A stretch of 64,000 bases of DNA from Anaerocolumna chitinilytica (GTDB taxonomy: Bacteria > Bacillota > Clostridia > Lachnospirales > Lachnospiraceae): assembly GCF_014218355.1 (NCBI RefSeq), contig NZ_AP023368.1, forward strand, positions 248,001-312,000, written 5' to 3'. Shown in pieces: positions 27,362 through 36,185 of this stretch. How positions within the stretch are numbered: position 1 is the stretch's first letter; every line of letters starts with the position of its first letter. Made by a program: the position numbers and the translations under genes. Under the pieces are notes generated by a model. That model made no database searches. It was not told where the DNA came from and was given only the letters and a program-made list of their open reading frames with translations.

Positions 27362-27518
27362 AGAAACTAAAATGTCATAAATGGAAAGTCTAGAGCGGAA
27401 GGTTATTACCTGTGCTTAAGAAAAAAAGAGGCCAGAAAAATCGGAAGCTTATGTACAGTCATTTTAAAAGAATTATTAAGTTAATAAAAATTACAAAAAT
27501 AAGAAAGGCAGGTATATC

Positions 27519-28682
27519 ATGCATCCCAATTATTATGTACAATTAGAGAAGTATGAAAAACTTATCTCAAAAAAGAATGAAATCAGTCCCATCTATAACG
27601 GTATTTACGACAGATATATAAATCCGGTTCTGACAAACGAACATATCCCGTTGTTTTGGAAATATGATTTAAATGAGGAGACTAATCCGTATTTCATGGA
27701 GCGTCTTGGCGTCAATGCGGTATTTAACTCCGGAGCCATTGAATTAAACGGTAAATATTATCTCGTAGCGAGAATTGAAGGGAATGACAGAAAGTCCTTC
27801 TTTGGTGTGGCAGAGAGCGACAGTCCGGTAGACGGATTCCGTTTCTGGGATTACCCTGTCCTTCTTCCTGATACCTGCAAGGAAGAAACCAATGTATATG
27901 ATATGAGGCTTACCAAACATGAAGACGGTTATATCTACGGCGTATTTTGTTCAGAGAGTAAGGATACCACCAGCAATGATTTATCTGCGGCGAAAGCAGA
28001 GGCAGGGATTGTAAGAACCAAGGATTTAAAGACCTGGGAAAGACTTGATAACTTAAAGACTCTAAATTCTCCTCAGCAGAGAAATGTTGTACTCCATCCG
28101 GAATTTGTAAATGGTAAATATGCATTTTACACCAGACCCATGGATGACTTTATCAACACCGGTTCCGGTGGTGGCGTGGGCTTCGGACTATGTGAAGATA
28201 TTACCCATGCTGTGATTGGGGAAGAAATCATCACCAGTCAGAGAAAATACCATACCATCACAGAAGCTAAGAATGGAGCAGGTGCAGTGCCTATTAAGAC
28301 TGAAAAGGGCTGGATACACATAGCACACGGCGTACGTAATACAGCAGCAGGACTTCGCTATGTCATCTATGTATTTGCTACAGATTTAAAAGAGCCTTCC
28401 AAGGTGATAGCAGAACCTTCCGGTTTCTTTATTGCTCCTCTTGGTGAAGAGAGAGTAGGTGATGTCTCCAACGTTGCTTTTACCAACGGTGCTATTGTAA
28501 CAGATAACGGAGAAGTGTATATCTACTATGCTTCCTCTGACACAAGACTGCATGTAGCCTCCACTACAATTGATAAGCTTTTGGATTATACCTTCAATAC
28601 ACCGGCTGATCCTCTGCGCTCTGTAGATTGTGTAAAACAAAGATGTGACTTGATTGCAAAAAATCTGGAATTCTTAAAATAA
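27519..28682 (+). CDS. GH130 4-O-beta-mannosyl-glucose phosphorylase
   Basis: A 387-residue cytoplasmic five-bladed beta-propeller phosphorylase of the GH130_1 type. It splits mannosyl-beta-1,4-glucose with phosphate to mannose 1-phosphate and glucose. Landmarks include [24 protein letters not shown], the proposed catalytic Asp in [56 protein letters not shown] and [23 protein letters not shown] precedes the ATG. It follows the 2-epimerase by 157 bases, and together they form the last cytoplasmic steps of beta-mannan use. The mannobiose importer and endomannanase are not in this window. Confidence 0.9.
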   Translation: MHPNYYVQLEKYEKLISKKNEISPIYNGIYDRYINPVLTNEHIPLFWKYDLNEETNPYFMERLGVNAVFNSGAIELNGKYYLVARIEGNDRKSFFGVAESDSPVDGFRFWDYPVLLPDTCKEETNVYDMRLTKHEDGYIYGVFCSESKDTTSNDLSAAKAEAGIVRTKDLKTWERLDNLKTLNSPQQRNVVLHPEFVNGKYAFYTRPMDDFINTGSGGGVGFGLCEDITHAVIGEEIITSQRKYHTITEAKNGAGAVPIKTEKGWIHIAHGVRNTAAGLRYVIYVFATDLKEPSKVIAEPSGFFIAPLGEERVGDVSNVAFTNGAIVTDNGEVYIYYASSDTRLHVASTTIDKLLDYTFNTPADPLRSVDCVKQRCDLIAKNLEFLK

Positions 28683-28728
28683 AGACAGGTATTCCAACTT
28701 TAATATATTTCGTGAGAAGCAGGATTCA

Positions 28729-28772
28729 CAAAAAACCACTCTGGAAGTAAAGGGCTTCCGAGTGGTTTTTTG
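28729..28772. terminator. Strong terminator after the GH130 gene
   Basis: AAAAAACCACTC with GGAAG pairs with CTTCC and GAGTGGTTTTTT. The A-run and T-run make it usable from both sides, separating this operon from the convergent methyltransferase gene. Confidence 0.88.
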
Positions 28773-28875
28773 GATGAATATATAAAATTGAAAGGAATAG
28801 TTAAATGTGGTCGTGGGAATAAAGCAGACTTCAAAGGAAATTGAAGATTTTTATATACGATTATACTAATTCACA

Positions 28876-29619
28876 CTATGCCTTTCTTGCTTTAAAGACA
28901 AAAGATAATGGCAGTTTTTGTGCCTTTCTCGACCTATCATCAACTTCTTCTTTCAGCTGTAAGGTTTTTTCATCAGTTTGCTCTATCATACGTTCGACAA
29001 TAAACCCAGTGTCTGCTAGAGCGTTTATATATGTTGAAATCTTTCTATTGGGTAATAATATTTCCATACCATCAACTATTTGACTATGCCATTCTTCATC
29101 AAAATAACTTTTCTTAAAAACAAGTTTTCCATCATCCACTATAGTACAACCGTGTAAAGGATGTTTCCAACTAAATATAAAAATACCATCCTTTTTTAAA
29201 TAGGAAGAAATACGTTGAAACACCTTTTTTAAGTCAGTTGCCCATCCCATTGCATATATTGAATAAACTATATCAAAATAGTTTTGTGGTATCCCACATT
29301 CATCTTCCATGGGAGAACATATCAGTTTTGGAGAATAATTATTTTCAGAAAGAAACCTTTGAGCGTTTTCAAGTTGCTTTTGTGAAATATCAAGTCCCCA
29401 TAACTCACCAGCGTTTCTATCTGCATGATATTTTAATGAATGTCCACTCCCACAACCAACCTCGAGCATTGTTTTCCCGGTTACATCACCAAATAAATGC
29501 AACTCATTTTCTGTAACAAACTGAACTCCATATTCAGGAAGAGCCGTTACACCAAACCAATCATCAGCAGTCATATTCCAATATGTTTTATTAACTTCAT
29601 GTATCTTTTTATTTTCCAT
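28876..29619 (-). CDS. Class I SAM-dependent methyltransferase
   Basis: A 247-residue methyltransferase of the UbiE/Methyltransf_11 type. Motif I is MLEVGCGSGHSLKYHAD (about 52-68), motif II ELWGLDISQKQLENA, and the post-I acidic and later FDIVYSIYAMGWATDLKKVFQRISSYLKKDGIFIFSW positions are intact. The substrate is unknown. It begins an AT-rich group of transfer-prone genes (methyltransferase, MocR, GNAT). GAAAGGAT lies before the ATG. Confidence 0.87.
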   Translation of the reverse strand: MENKKIHEVNKTYWNMTADDWFGVTALPEYGVQFVTENELHLFGDVTGKTMLEVGCGSGHSLKYHADRNAGELWGLDISQKQLENAQRFLSENNYSPKLICSPMEDECGIPQNYFDIVYSIYAMGWATDLKKVFQRISSYLKKDGIFIFSWKHPLHGCTIVDDGKLVFKKSYFDEEWHSQIVDGMEILLPNRKISTYINALADTGFIVERMIEQTDEKTLQLKEEVDDRSRKAQKLPLSFVFKARKA

Positions 29620-29700
29620 GTTACTATCCTTTCATCCTTTTGTACACTAACTTAATTATATAATATATGGATGATGTTAACAATTAAATGGTATTAAAAG

Positions 29701-31125
29701 TTATTTACTAAACCATGCTTTACTAAGTAAATCAATACCTTCAGCAATCTCACTGTCAGTCATTCCACTAAAGCCAAGAAAAACCATATTATTAGGATAT
29801 TTATCCTTGCGTAACCAATATGTAGATACAGGAGAGACTAGAACACCATATTCTTTAGCCTTTTCTATTATCTCTTCTTCTGATAATCCATTATTTAATT
29901 CTAGCAAGATATGCAAACCTGCATTTTTACCATGAATAATGACATTGTTTCCCATAAATTTATGAATAGAGTAGATTAAAGTATCATGTCTTCTTTTGTT
30001 TAGAAGAGATATTTTACGCAGATGACTATCCCAATGTCCTAAATGCATAAATTGTTGGATTATTTTTTGCTCGACTACTGGAACTGAGGTTTGGTAGCTA
30101 ATAAAAAGTTTATCATACAATTCTAGTAATGATTGGGGTAATACCATATAATTCAACCGCAAGCTTGGAGACAACGACTTTGAAAAAGTACCAATATATA
30201 TAACACAACCTTTTGAATCAATCCCTTGTATAGAAGGGATTGGCCTTGAACTGTAACGAAATTCACTATCATAATCATCTTCAATTATAATTCCATTTTC
30301 TCTTCTTGCCCAATCTAATAATTGCAATCTTTTTTGAATTGGCATCACTGATCCAGTCGGAAATTGGTGTGAGGGGGTCACATATACAATATTTGTAGAA
30401 CTATTTTCTAATTCAGTAATATTTATTCCACTCTTGTCTAAGCTAATTGGAACAACATCATACCCGTTATTGTTAAAAATTTTTCTTGCACCAATGTAGC
30501 CAGGATCTTCTAAAGCTACTTTAGAAAAATCGTTTTTGAACATCTGACATAATAAACTTAAACACAGCTCAAAGCCTGAAGTAATAATAACCTGTTCTGC
30601 GGTACAGGAGACACCTCTTGACTTATTTAAATAATCCATTATTTCCATTCGTAATTCTTTTTCGCCTTTACTGCTAGTATAAGATGTCATAACCTCGGCA
30701 TCTATAGAGGCCAAGCATTTATTTGATATCCTTCTCCATAAGCGCAAAGGAAAATCAGAAGCATTTAACTTTCCATATTTGAAATTATACTTATAATTAT
30801 TATCAGAATTCATATTAGGTAAAGTAGTATTTATGTATTTTTCATTATTGACAGAGTTATCTCGCTTTAACTTAGTGATAAACTCACTATCTAGTTTTTC
30901 AACTATAAACCCGCTGCCTGCTTTACTAGTAACATATCCTTCAGATGAAAGTTGTAGATAGGCACTTTCTACTGTATTTCTACTGACATTTAATGTTGTT
31001 GCAAGCGTTCGTGTCGAATATAGCTTACAGCCTTCTAAAAGCTGTCCTGAAATTATATCTTCTTTTAACTGCTCATAAATTTGCAAATATAGTGGAACTC
31101 TTGAATCGTTATCTAGAACAATCAT
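29701..31125 (-). CDS. MocR/PdxR-type GntR regulator with aminotransferase domain
   Basis: A 474-residue regulator. A GntR winged helix occupies the first 75 residues (VPLYLQIYEQLKEDIISGQL, RTLATTLNVSRNTVESAYLQLSSEGYV). The rest is a fold-type I aminotransferase-like domain (about 110-470) with YVTPSHQFPTGSVM, EDDYDSEFRY and the PLP-lysine site YIGTFSKSLSPSLRLNYM. PLP or an amino-PLP adduct is the expected effector. The ATG at 31125 fits ribosome-site spacing; a GTG at 31137 gives an N-terminus that aligns better with the nearby fragment but has the AAGGAGA directly abutting. It is divergent from a PNPOx-like gene, its probable target. Confidence 0.9.
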   Translation of the reverse strand: MIVLDNDSRVPLYLQIYEQLKEDIISGQLLEGCKLYSTRTLATTLNVSRNTVESAYLQLSSEGYVTSKAGSGFIVEKLDSEFITKLKRDNSVNNEKYINTTLPNMNSDNNYKYNFKYGKLNASDFPLRLWRRISNKCLASIDAEVMTSYTSSKGEKELRMEIMDYLNKSRGVSCTAEQVIITSGFELCLSLLCQMFKNDFSKVALEDPGYIGARKIFNNNGYDVVPISLDKSGINITELENSSTNIVYVTPSHQFPTGSVMPIQKRLQLLDWARRENGIIIEDDYDSEFRYSSRPIPSIQGIDSKGCVIYIGTFSKSLSPSLRLNYMVLPQSLLELYDKLFISYQTSVPVVEQKIIQQFMHLGHWDSHLRKISLLNKRRHDTLIYSIHKFMGNNVIIHGKNAGLHILLELNNGLSEEEIIEKAKEYGVLVSPVSTYWLRKDKYPNNMVFLGFSGMTDSEIAEGIDLLSKAWFSK

Positions 31126-31304
31126 TTTCTGAAACACTCTCCTTAAGAATAACTGTATCCTATAAAATAAAACAAATTGGCACTTTTAATGAGTACACAT
31201 CAATTGTATAATTGCTTTATTGAAAAGTCAATGTGCACAAATTAAGACTTTTTAAGACTTTTAAAAAAATAAAAATGAAAAATAATTAAAGAGGAGGAAT
31301 TTAA

Positions 31305-31676
31305 ATGTTGAATGAAAAATTGCTTGAAGTTATATCACATGAAGGTGTAGTAGCTATAGTATCTTGTAGTAACAATGAGGCACATGTGGTTAATACTTGG
31401 CATTCATTTCTTAGTGTTACTGAAGATGGCAGGATATTATTACCTGCAGGAGGCATGAGAAGAACTCAAAAAAACATAGAAGCAAATAATAAAGTTAAAG
31501 TTACTTTAGGTAGCAAAGAGGTTATGGGACATCAACATCCTGGAGCAGGATTTTTAATAGAAGGAACTGCAAAATTCCTTATAGAGGGTCCAGACTTTGA
31601 TATGGTGAAGAAAAAATTTCCTTTCTTAAGTAGAGTATTAGAGATAACAGTTACCACTGCTAAGCAAACATTATAG
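31305..31676 (+). CDS. Pyridoxamine 5'-phosphate oxidase-like flavin-binding protein
   Basis: A 123-residue protein with the split-barrel FMN-binding fold (HVVNTWHSFLSVTEDGRILLPAGGMRRTQKNIEANNKVKVTLGS). Short stand-alone members of this family are rarely true PNPOx enzymes. It is divergent from the MocR regulator across 167 bases and has an excellent AGAGGAGGAA ribosome site. A role linked to B6 vitamers or flavin detoxification is inferred from that pairing only. A hairpin terminator follows. Confidence 0.8.
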   Translation: MLNEKLLEVISHEGVVAIVSCSNNEAHVVNTWHSFLSVTEDGRILLPAGGMRRTQKNIEANNKVKVTLGSKEVMGHQHPGAGFLIEGTAKFLIEGPDFDMVKKKFPFLSRVLEITVTTAKQTL

Positions 31677-31698
31677 TCATAATAAAACTCAATCCTTG

Positions 31699-31746
31699 AA
31701 AAGAGTACTTTATATTAGTGAAATAACTAAAAAAGTACTCTTTTAT
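31699..31746 (+). terminator. Terminator after the PNPOx-like gene
   Basis: AAGAGTACTT pairs with AAGTACTCTT around a 27-base loop, then a short T-run. Confidence 0.7.
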
Positions 31747-31805
31747 GTTATTCATTTTAAATATTTTTAACTTAATTAGGGTAGTAGGAGCATCTGTGCC
31801 ATGCA

Positions 31806-31919
31806 CTAAAAAAAATGTTTTATCGTCCCCTTTTGTATTTCTTGTTTTATATAATCATAAAGTGAAACATAGAATGGAGTATTTTTATGACTATCTAAAA
31901 TAGGTATTACTCCAAACAT
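31806..31919 (-). pseudogene. Truncated MocR/GntR regulator N-terminus
   Basis: A minus-strand open frame of 37 residues with a good AGGAGG site starts MFGVIPILDSHKNTPFYVSL and continues YDYIKQEIQKGTIK. It aligns position by position with the N-terminus of the MocR regulator at 29701-31125 and with GntR domains generally, then meets a stop. The helix-turn-helix core and the aminotransferase domain are missing. It faces the GNAT gene, the usual MocR-target geometry. This is probably the remnant of a second regulator gene. Confidence 0.65.
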
Positions 31920-32032
31920 TTCAATAACCTCCTACAACTGGTACCATAAAAAATATAAAAATGGATGCTTTTAATAATAGAAGATCATAATTATGATGTA
32001 AACATTGTATTAGATAAATAGGAGAATAAAAA
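31920..32032. other. Gap between MocR remnant and GNAT gene
   Basis: AT-rich sequence with AATAGGAGAATAA as ribosome site for the GNAT gene. No further feature is evident. Confidence 0.4.
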
Positions 32033-32470
32033 ATGGGCGAGGACTTAATAACAATTAAAGAATTAACCGAAGAAGAGCAGTGGAAAGATGCTTTTTTAGT
32101 AATGAAACAGTTACTAACTGATTTGGATGAGAAAAAATATTTACAACTTATAAAAGAAATGCATAAAGAAGGCTATAAAATGTTTGCCCTATTTGAAAAA
32201 GGGAAAATTGTTGTAGTTACAGGTGTAATCCAGCTTACAAACTTATATTATGGAAAACATATATGGGTTTATGACTTAATCACCGATGAAAGTAAAAGGT
32301 CAAGAGGATATGGAGAAAAACTTTTAATATATATACAAACTTGGGGTAAGGAAAATGGATGTGGCATAGTAGCACTTTCTTCTGGCTTCGAAAGAGCCAG
32401 TGCACATAGATTTTATGAAAATAAGATGGCATATACCAAATCAAGTTATGTTTTTAGAACACAAGTTTAA
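32033..32470 (+). CDS. GNAT-family N-acetyltransferase
   Basis: A 145-residue acetyltransferase. The acetyl-CoA loop reads [22 protein letters not shown] near residues 88-110 and the C-terminal part [23 protein letters not shown] matches motif B. The substrate is unknown. Base composition is AT-rich like the MocR genes beside it. It faces the MocR remnant, which may once have controlled it. Confidence 0.87.
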   Translation: MGEDLITIKELTEEEQWKDAFLVMKQLLTDLDEKKYLQLIKEMHKEGYKMFALFEKGKIVVVTGVIQLTNLYYGKHIWVYDLITDESKRSRGYGEKLLIYIQTWGKENGCGIVALSSGFERASAHRFYENKMAYTKSSYVFRTQV

Positions 32471-32819
32471 GATTTCCTTGGTAGAAATGTCATGACACCA
32501 TCTGTTTAGAGTACATCTTTGACCGACAGTGAAATATGAGTCTATTGTGTCTGTTTAGGGTTTTAAAACAAATAAAAAGATATATCGGTAAATTCAAATA
32601 CTTATTTCTATAGCTTTCCATATGAGTTATAAAACCGCGGTTATTTCCTATGGATTACTCTTGAGATTTTAGAAAAAGAGTATCTGTACCATTTCAATAC
32701 AAAAAGAAGATAGGCTCCTTGAGAGACCTATCTTCTTTTTGGGAAAAATATATAAGGGGGGAGTGTATATAATAAGGGGTTATACACACTTTAGATATAA
32801 GCCAAATTAAAATTATGAA
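32471..32819. other. Gap after the GNAT gene
   Basis: Besides the terminator at 32701-32741, the gap holds phrases also present near the MocR remnant (for example GTATCTGTACCAT at 32680 against CATCTGTGCCAT at 31791), which may be degraded gene relics. No gene is supported. Confidence 0.35.
32701..32741. terminator. Bidirectional terminator
   Basis: AAAAAGAAGATAGG pairs exactly with CCTATCTTCTTTTT around a 12-base loop, between the convergent GNAT and rubrerythrin genes. Confidence 0.88.
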
Positions 32820-33362
32820 TTAACCAAAATATCTTGCTAATAAACCAGCAAATGCCTTGCCGTGTCTTGCTTCATCTCTTGCCATCTCGTGAACAGTGTC
32901 ATGAATAGCATCCAGATTAGCAGCCTTTGCACGTTTTGCAAGATCTGTCTTTCCTGCAGTAGCGCCATTCTCGGCAGCAACTCTCAGCTCAAGATTCTTC
33001 TTGGTACTGGAGGTGAGTACTTCGCCCAGGAGCTCTGCAAACTTAGCAGCATGCTCTGCTTCTTCAAAAGCAGCTTTTTCATAATACATACCAATCTCAG
33101 GATATCCTTCTCTATGTGCCACTCTTGCCATTGCTAAGTACATGCCTACTTCACAGCATTCTCCGTTAAAGTTATCTCTTAAATCTTTTAAGATATCTTC
33201 ACTAACACCTTGTGCAACACCTACTACATGTTCAGAAGCCCATGTAAAATCATCGCTTTGTTCAGCGAACTTAGTAGAGGGTGCCTTACAAACGGGACAT
33301 TGCTCCGGTGCTGAATCTCCTTCATGAACATAACCACATACCTGACAGACAAATTTCTTCAT
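32820..33362 (-). CDS. Reverse rubrerythrin (rubredoxin-ferritin-like peroxidase)
   Basis: A 180-residue peroxide-scavenging protein of anaerobes. The rubredoxin iron site is at the N-terminus ([20 protein letters not shown], 6-25), the reverse of classical rubrerythrin. The four-helix diiron domain follows with [49 protein letters not shown] and [22 protein letters not shown], providing the Glu/His ligands. It reduces hydrogen peroxide using NAD(P)H-derived electrons. The PerR-like gene next door and a shared operator-like sequence point to peroxide-responsive control. Confidence 0.93.
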   Translation of the reverse strand: MKKFVCQVCGYVHEGDSAPEQCPVCKAPSTKFAEQSDDFTWASEHVVGVAQGVSEDILKDLRDNFNGECCEVGMYLAMARVAHREGYPEIGMYYEKAAFEEAEHAAKFAELLGEVLTSSTKKNLELRVAAENGATAGKTDLAKRAKAANLDAIHDTVHEMARDEARHGKAFAGLLARYFG

Positions 33363-33390
33363 TGTAATAATCTCCTTCGATAATTTATTT

Positions 33391-33410
33391 AATAATAGTA
33401 ACTGTTATTG
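33391..33410. promoter_or_regulatory. Candidate Per box upstream of rubrerythrin
   Basis: AATAATAGTAACTGTTATTG is an imperfect AT-rich inverted repeat 29 bases before the rubrerythrin start. It resembles the sequence in front of the regulator gene itself (33923-33943). Confidence 0.45.
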
Positions 33411-33463
33411 AAATTATATTATAACATATTGTATTATTTGTCAATAGTCTTTTTAAAAAATAA

Positions 33464-33502
33464 GTAAAAAAATCCGGTACCAGAAATACTGATACCGGAT
33501 TT
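33464..33502 (-). terminator. Terminator of the perR-like gene
   Basis: On the minus strand AAATCCGGTATCAG pairs with CTGGTACCGGATTT, followed by a T-run. It begins nine bases after the regulator's stop codon. Confidence 0.85.
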
Positions 33503-33510
33503 GATAATTT

Positions 33511-33912
33511 TTATTCTTTGCTATTCTTAAGACATTTACCGCAAACCCCAAAAAAGTAGGTGCTGCTGGCATCTATGGTACCATCAAAATTCTCTGTGGC
33601 AGATTTCAATAGGTATTCTGTTGCACCTTCGGGTAAAGTAATATCTTCCACTGCTGAACATTCCTTACAAACAAAATGATAATGAGGTAAGACATTACCG
33701 TCAAAGCGGTCGCTGCCATCACCATATGAAATCTTAATGATGGACCCTTGCTCAACAAGAAAGTTTAGGTTACGATAGACCGTTCCAAGACTGATATTTG
33801 GATATACCTTCCGAATATTATCATACACCATATCAGCTGTTGGGTGCTCTTTTGTAGTGGCGAGGTAATTCTTAATAGATTCCCTTTGCCGGCTGAACTT
33901 AGTTGTAGTCAT
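33511..33912 (-). CDS. perR: Fur-family peroxide regulator, PerR-like
   Basis: A 133-residue Fur-family repressor. The winged helix spans about 1-80 (RQRESIKNYLATTKEHPTADMVYDNIRKVYPNISLGTVYRNLNFL). The metal site HYHFVCKECSAVEDI and the second CxxC (FFGVCGKC) form the structural zinc site. Lack of the extended His-rich Fur region and the downstream rubrerythrin gene favour PerR over Fur. GGAGGTGAGCT precedes the ATG. Another inverted AT-rich site lies next to the ribosome site, suggesting autoregulation. Confidence 0.87.
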   Translation of the reverse strand: MTTTKFSRQRESIKNYLATTKEHPTADMVYDNIRKVYPNISLGTVYRNLNFLVEQGSIIKISYGDGSDRFDGNVLPHYHFVCKECSAVEDITLPEGATEYLLKSATENFDGTIDASSTYFFGVCGKCLKNSKE

Positions 33913-33922
33913 AGCTCACCTC

Positions 33923-33943
33923 CAATAACAATAATTATTACTA
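33923..33943. promoter_or_regulatory. Candidate Per box of the perR-like gene
   Basis: CAATAACAATAATTATTACT is an AT-rich inverted repeat immediately upstream of the ribosome binding site of the regulator. It shares the GTTATTG half with the site before rubrerythrin. Confidence 0.4.
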
Positions 33944-33975
33944 AGATTAACATATGTGAGCTATTCTGTCAATAT

Positions 33976-34647
33976 TTAAAAAATATTCCCGGCGATGAAC
34001 TTATACATTAAGATAAAGTGGCATACAGTTCCGCCGATACAAAAGAGGTGGAATATCTCATGGGAACCGAAATTCTTGTGGCGGCTGTTAAATATGGGCA
34101 GCTTTAGAGCATAAATGATTCCGCCTACGGTGTAGATAATACCACCTGCTAACAGCCAGTTAAAGCCTTCAATAGGCAAGGTGCTTAATATAGGAGAAAA
34201 TGCTAATACGCAAGTCCAGCCCATAATGATATAAATAACGGAGGATACCCATTTGGGACAATAAACCCAAAAGGCCTTTAATACGATTCCCAGGATGGCC
34301 ATACTCCATATAATGATTAAAAGGGTTGTTCCTACTTTTCCTTTTAAAGGAATTAGACAAATAGGTGTGTAGGTCCCTGCAATTAATATAAAGATCATCA
34401 TGTGATCGAATTTTTTAAGTATCCGGTTCACCTTGTCAGACAAATCAAAGGTATGATATACTGTGCTTGCGGTATAAAGTAATATCATACTAAGGGCAAA
34501 GATGCCAAGCGCTAAGATACCGGTTTTATCAGGTGTCCTGGAAGCTTTGTACAATAAAGGAAAAGCAGAAAAGACAGCCATAAGCATGCCGATAAAGTGA
34601 GTGATTGCGCTTCCAGGGTCTTTTGGGTGTTTAAGAAACTGAGCCAT
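33976..34647 (-). CDS. Hemolysin III / PAQR family membrane protein
   Basis: A 223-residue protein with seven membrane helices of the TrhA/YqfA (HlyIII) family. The conserved Zn-site residues are recognisable: KDPGSAITHFIG near the N-terminus, STVYHTFDLS (His of TM2-3 border) and HEIFHLFCIGGTVCHFILMY at the C-terminus. Members are linked to membrane homeostasis; the hemolysin name is historical. GAAAGGAATG lies before the ATG. Confidence 0.92.
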   Translation of the reverse strand: MAQFLKHPKDPGSAITHFIGMLMAVFSAFPLLYKASRTPDKTGILALGIFALSMILLYTASTVYHTFDLSDKVNRILKKFDHMMIFILIAGTYTPICLIPLKGKVGTTLLIIIWSMAILGIVLKAFWVYCPKWVSSVIYIIMGWTCVLAFSPILSTLPIEGFNWLLAGGIIYTVGGIIYALKLPIFNSRHKNFGSHEIFHLFCIGGTVCHFILMYKFIAGNIF

Positions 34648-34686
34648 GTTAAATCATTCCTTTCATGTTGTGATATTAATAAATAT

Positions 34687-34740
34687 ATGATGTAGTATTA
34701 AAAACTACATAAGCAGTTATCTATACTATATCACGTAGTT
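34687..34740. promoter_or_regulatory. TGTAGT/ACTACA operator-like repeats
   Basis: TGTAGT and ACTACA form an inverted repeat with a seven-base spacer at 34691-34709, and ACGTAGT follows at 34732-34738, between the divergent hemolysin-III and DUF951 genes. A regulator is not identified. Confidence 0.4.
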
Positions 34741-34802
34741 TAAAAAAATCAAGGGGTTAATTTAAATTTTTTTATTTTGTTTTAGAAAGGTTGGAAAATC
34801 AG

Positions 34803-35009
34803 ATGGATATTAGAGTCGGAGATATTGTAAAACTAAAAAAACAGCATCCTTGCGGAAGCAGTTTGTGGGAAGTATTGCGTATCGGAATGGATTTTCGATT
34901 AAAATGCGAAGGCTGCGGCCATCAGATCATGGTTCCGAGAAAATTAGTAGAAAAAAACTTAAGACAATTAATTCGAAAAGAGGAAGAGAATAAAGAAATT
35001 CAAAAATAG
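34803..35009 (+). CDS. DUF951 family protein
   Basis: A 68-residue protein. MDIRVGDIVKLKKQHPCGSSLWEVLRIGMDFRLKCEGCGHQIMVPR is the complete DUF951 domain, with an SH3-like barrel pattern and the conserved CxxC-type CEGC pair, followed by a charged tail. The family is widespread in Firmicutes, often next to ribosomal or chromosome-partition genes, and has no proven role. The ATG at 34803 begins the conserved domain; an in-frame TTG lies four codons earlier. Confidence 0.88.
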   Translation: MDIRVGDIVKLKKQHPCGSSLWEVLRIGMDFRLKCEGCGHQIMVPRKLVEKNLRQLIRKEEENKEIQK

Positions 35010-35044
35010 GCATAGAGGGATCAAAATTTTATATTTATGATAAC

Positions 35045-35111
35045 AAAGAAACAGACGGAGTATCTTTTATACCTACTTGGGTAGATAAATCAGATAACCG
35101 TCTGTTTCTTT
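35045..35111. terminator. Bidirectional terminator with long loop
   Basis: AAAGAAACAGACGG pairs exactly with CCGTCTGTTTCTTT around a 39-base loop, between the convergent DUF951 and ROK kinase genes. Confidence 0.8.
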
Positions 35112-35117
35112 AATATA

Positions 35118-35993
35118 CTATTTTTCTTCTAATTCCATAAGTGCTAATTTAATGCATCCCATTATACCCTGGTCATCATTTAAAGCAGCAGGAACGATAT
35201 AGTTGTCAATATCCTCAAGAAGAGGTGTTTTTAAATAGCCATTTATGAGCGTAATAACCTGTTCTCTGATCATAGGGAAAAGGTGTGTCTGATGCATAAC
35301 GCCACCGCCTAAAACGATTCTATGAGGTGAGAGGGTAAAGATGTAACCTACCAGAGCCTGCGCAATATAATATGCTTCTAATTCCCAGGCTTTATGGTCT
35401 GGTGCAAGTTCATAAGCTTTCTTGCCCCAGCGTTTTTCAATAGCAGGTCCGGCTGCAAGGCCTTCAAAGCAGTTGGAGTGGTAAGGGCAGGCACCGGTAA
35501 AGCTGTCTTCCGGGTGGCGGCTTAAGAGAACATGTCCGGCTTCCGGATGCAGCATACCATGAAGCAGTTTCCCATTTTGGTATACTCCAACCCCAACACC
35601 GGTTCCAATCGTAATATAGATGCTGCTGTCAACGCCTTTTGTACTTCCCCAGGTAGCTTCCCCCAAGGCAGAACCATTGACATCGGTATCAAAACCGACC
35701 GGAACTCCGAGGTGTTTGGTAAGTGTGCCTACAATATCACAATTTACCCATGCTAATTTAGGGGTAGAAGTTATGTAGCCATAGGTTTTGGAGTTTCTAT
35801 CCAGGTCAATGGGGCCAAAGGAGCCGATACCAAGAGCTTTAATATCCTTGTCTTTAAAATAGTCTATGATTTTTGGAAGTGTAATATCCGGGGTTTCAGT
35901 TGGAATAGAAGTCTGTTCCAGTATTTCTCCGTTTTCGTTGCCGATCGCAAGAACCATTTTGGTTCCGCCGGCCTCTAATGCGCCTAATAACAT
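35118..35993 (-). CDS. ROK-family sugar kinase (fructokinase/mannokinase-like)
   Basis: A 291-residue cytoplasmic kinase. The ATP loop GALEAGGTKMVLAIG is at the start, the catalytic Asp is in GFDTDVNGSALGEA, the phosphate-binding GTGVGVGV follows, and the zinc site HPEAGHVLLSRHPEDSFTGACPYHSNCFEGLAAGPAI is of the ScrK/GmuE subgroup. Members phosphorylate fructose or mannose at C6, so it could support mannan-derived sugar use. It is divergent from an esterase gene across a repeat-rich regulatory gap. GGAGG precedes the ATG. Confidence 0.9.
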   Translation of the reverse strand: MLLGALEAGGTKMVLAIGNENGEILEQTSIPTETPDITLPKIIDYFKDKDIKALGIGSFGPIDLDRNSKTYGYITSTPKLAWVNCDIVGTLTKHLGVPVGFDTDVNGSALGEATWGSTKGVDSSIYITIGTGVGVGVYQNGKLLHGMLHPEAGHVLLSRHPEDSFTGACPYHSNCFEGLAAGPAIEKRWGKKAYELAPDHKAWELEAYYIAQALVGYIFTLSPHRIVLGGGVMHQTHLFPMIREQVITLINGYLKTPLLEDIDNYIVPAALNDDQGIMGCIKLALMELEEK

Positions 35994-36037
35994 TATTATG
36001 TCCTCCGTAAATATATTCGTAATTTCTATTTTAACGG

Positions 36038-36085
36038 AAATACTATAAAAAATACAGTAGTATTTTTCAAATACTATAAAAAATA
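36038..36085. promoter_or_regulatory. Perfect 17-bp direct repeats between ROK kinase and esterase genes
   Basis: AAATACTATAAAAAATA occurs at 36038-36054 and again at 36069-36085, 31 bases (three helical turns) apart. A TATAAT at 36097-36102 has no good -35 element, and the second copy covers that position. Binding of a shared activator or repressor is plausible. Confidence 0.55.
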
Positions 36086-36185
36086 GGGTTGAACGGTATA
36101 ATTTTATGGGATATCATAAAACAGAATATATATGCTTTATAAAACATAAATAATATTTTAATTATCATAAGGGAGGAAAGAACAT

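Noticed and set aside
33976..34647. Hemolysin III as a virulence toxin
   Set aside because: The family (TrhA/PAQR) is a housekeeping membrane protein group; the name alone does not support haemolysis.
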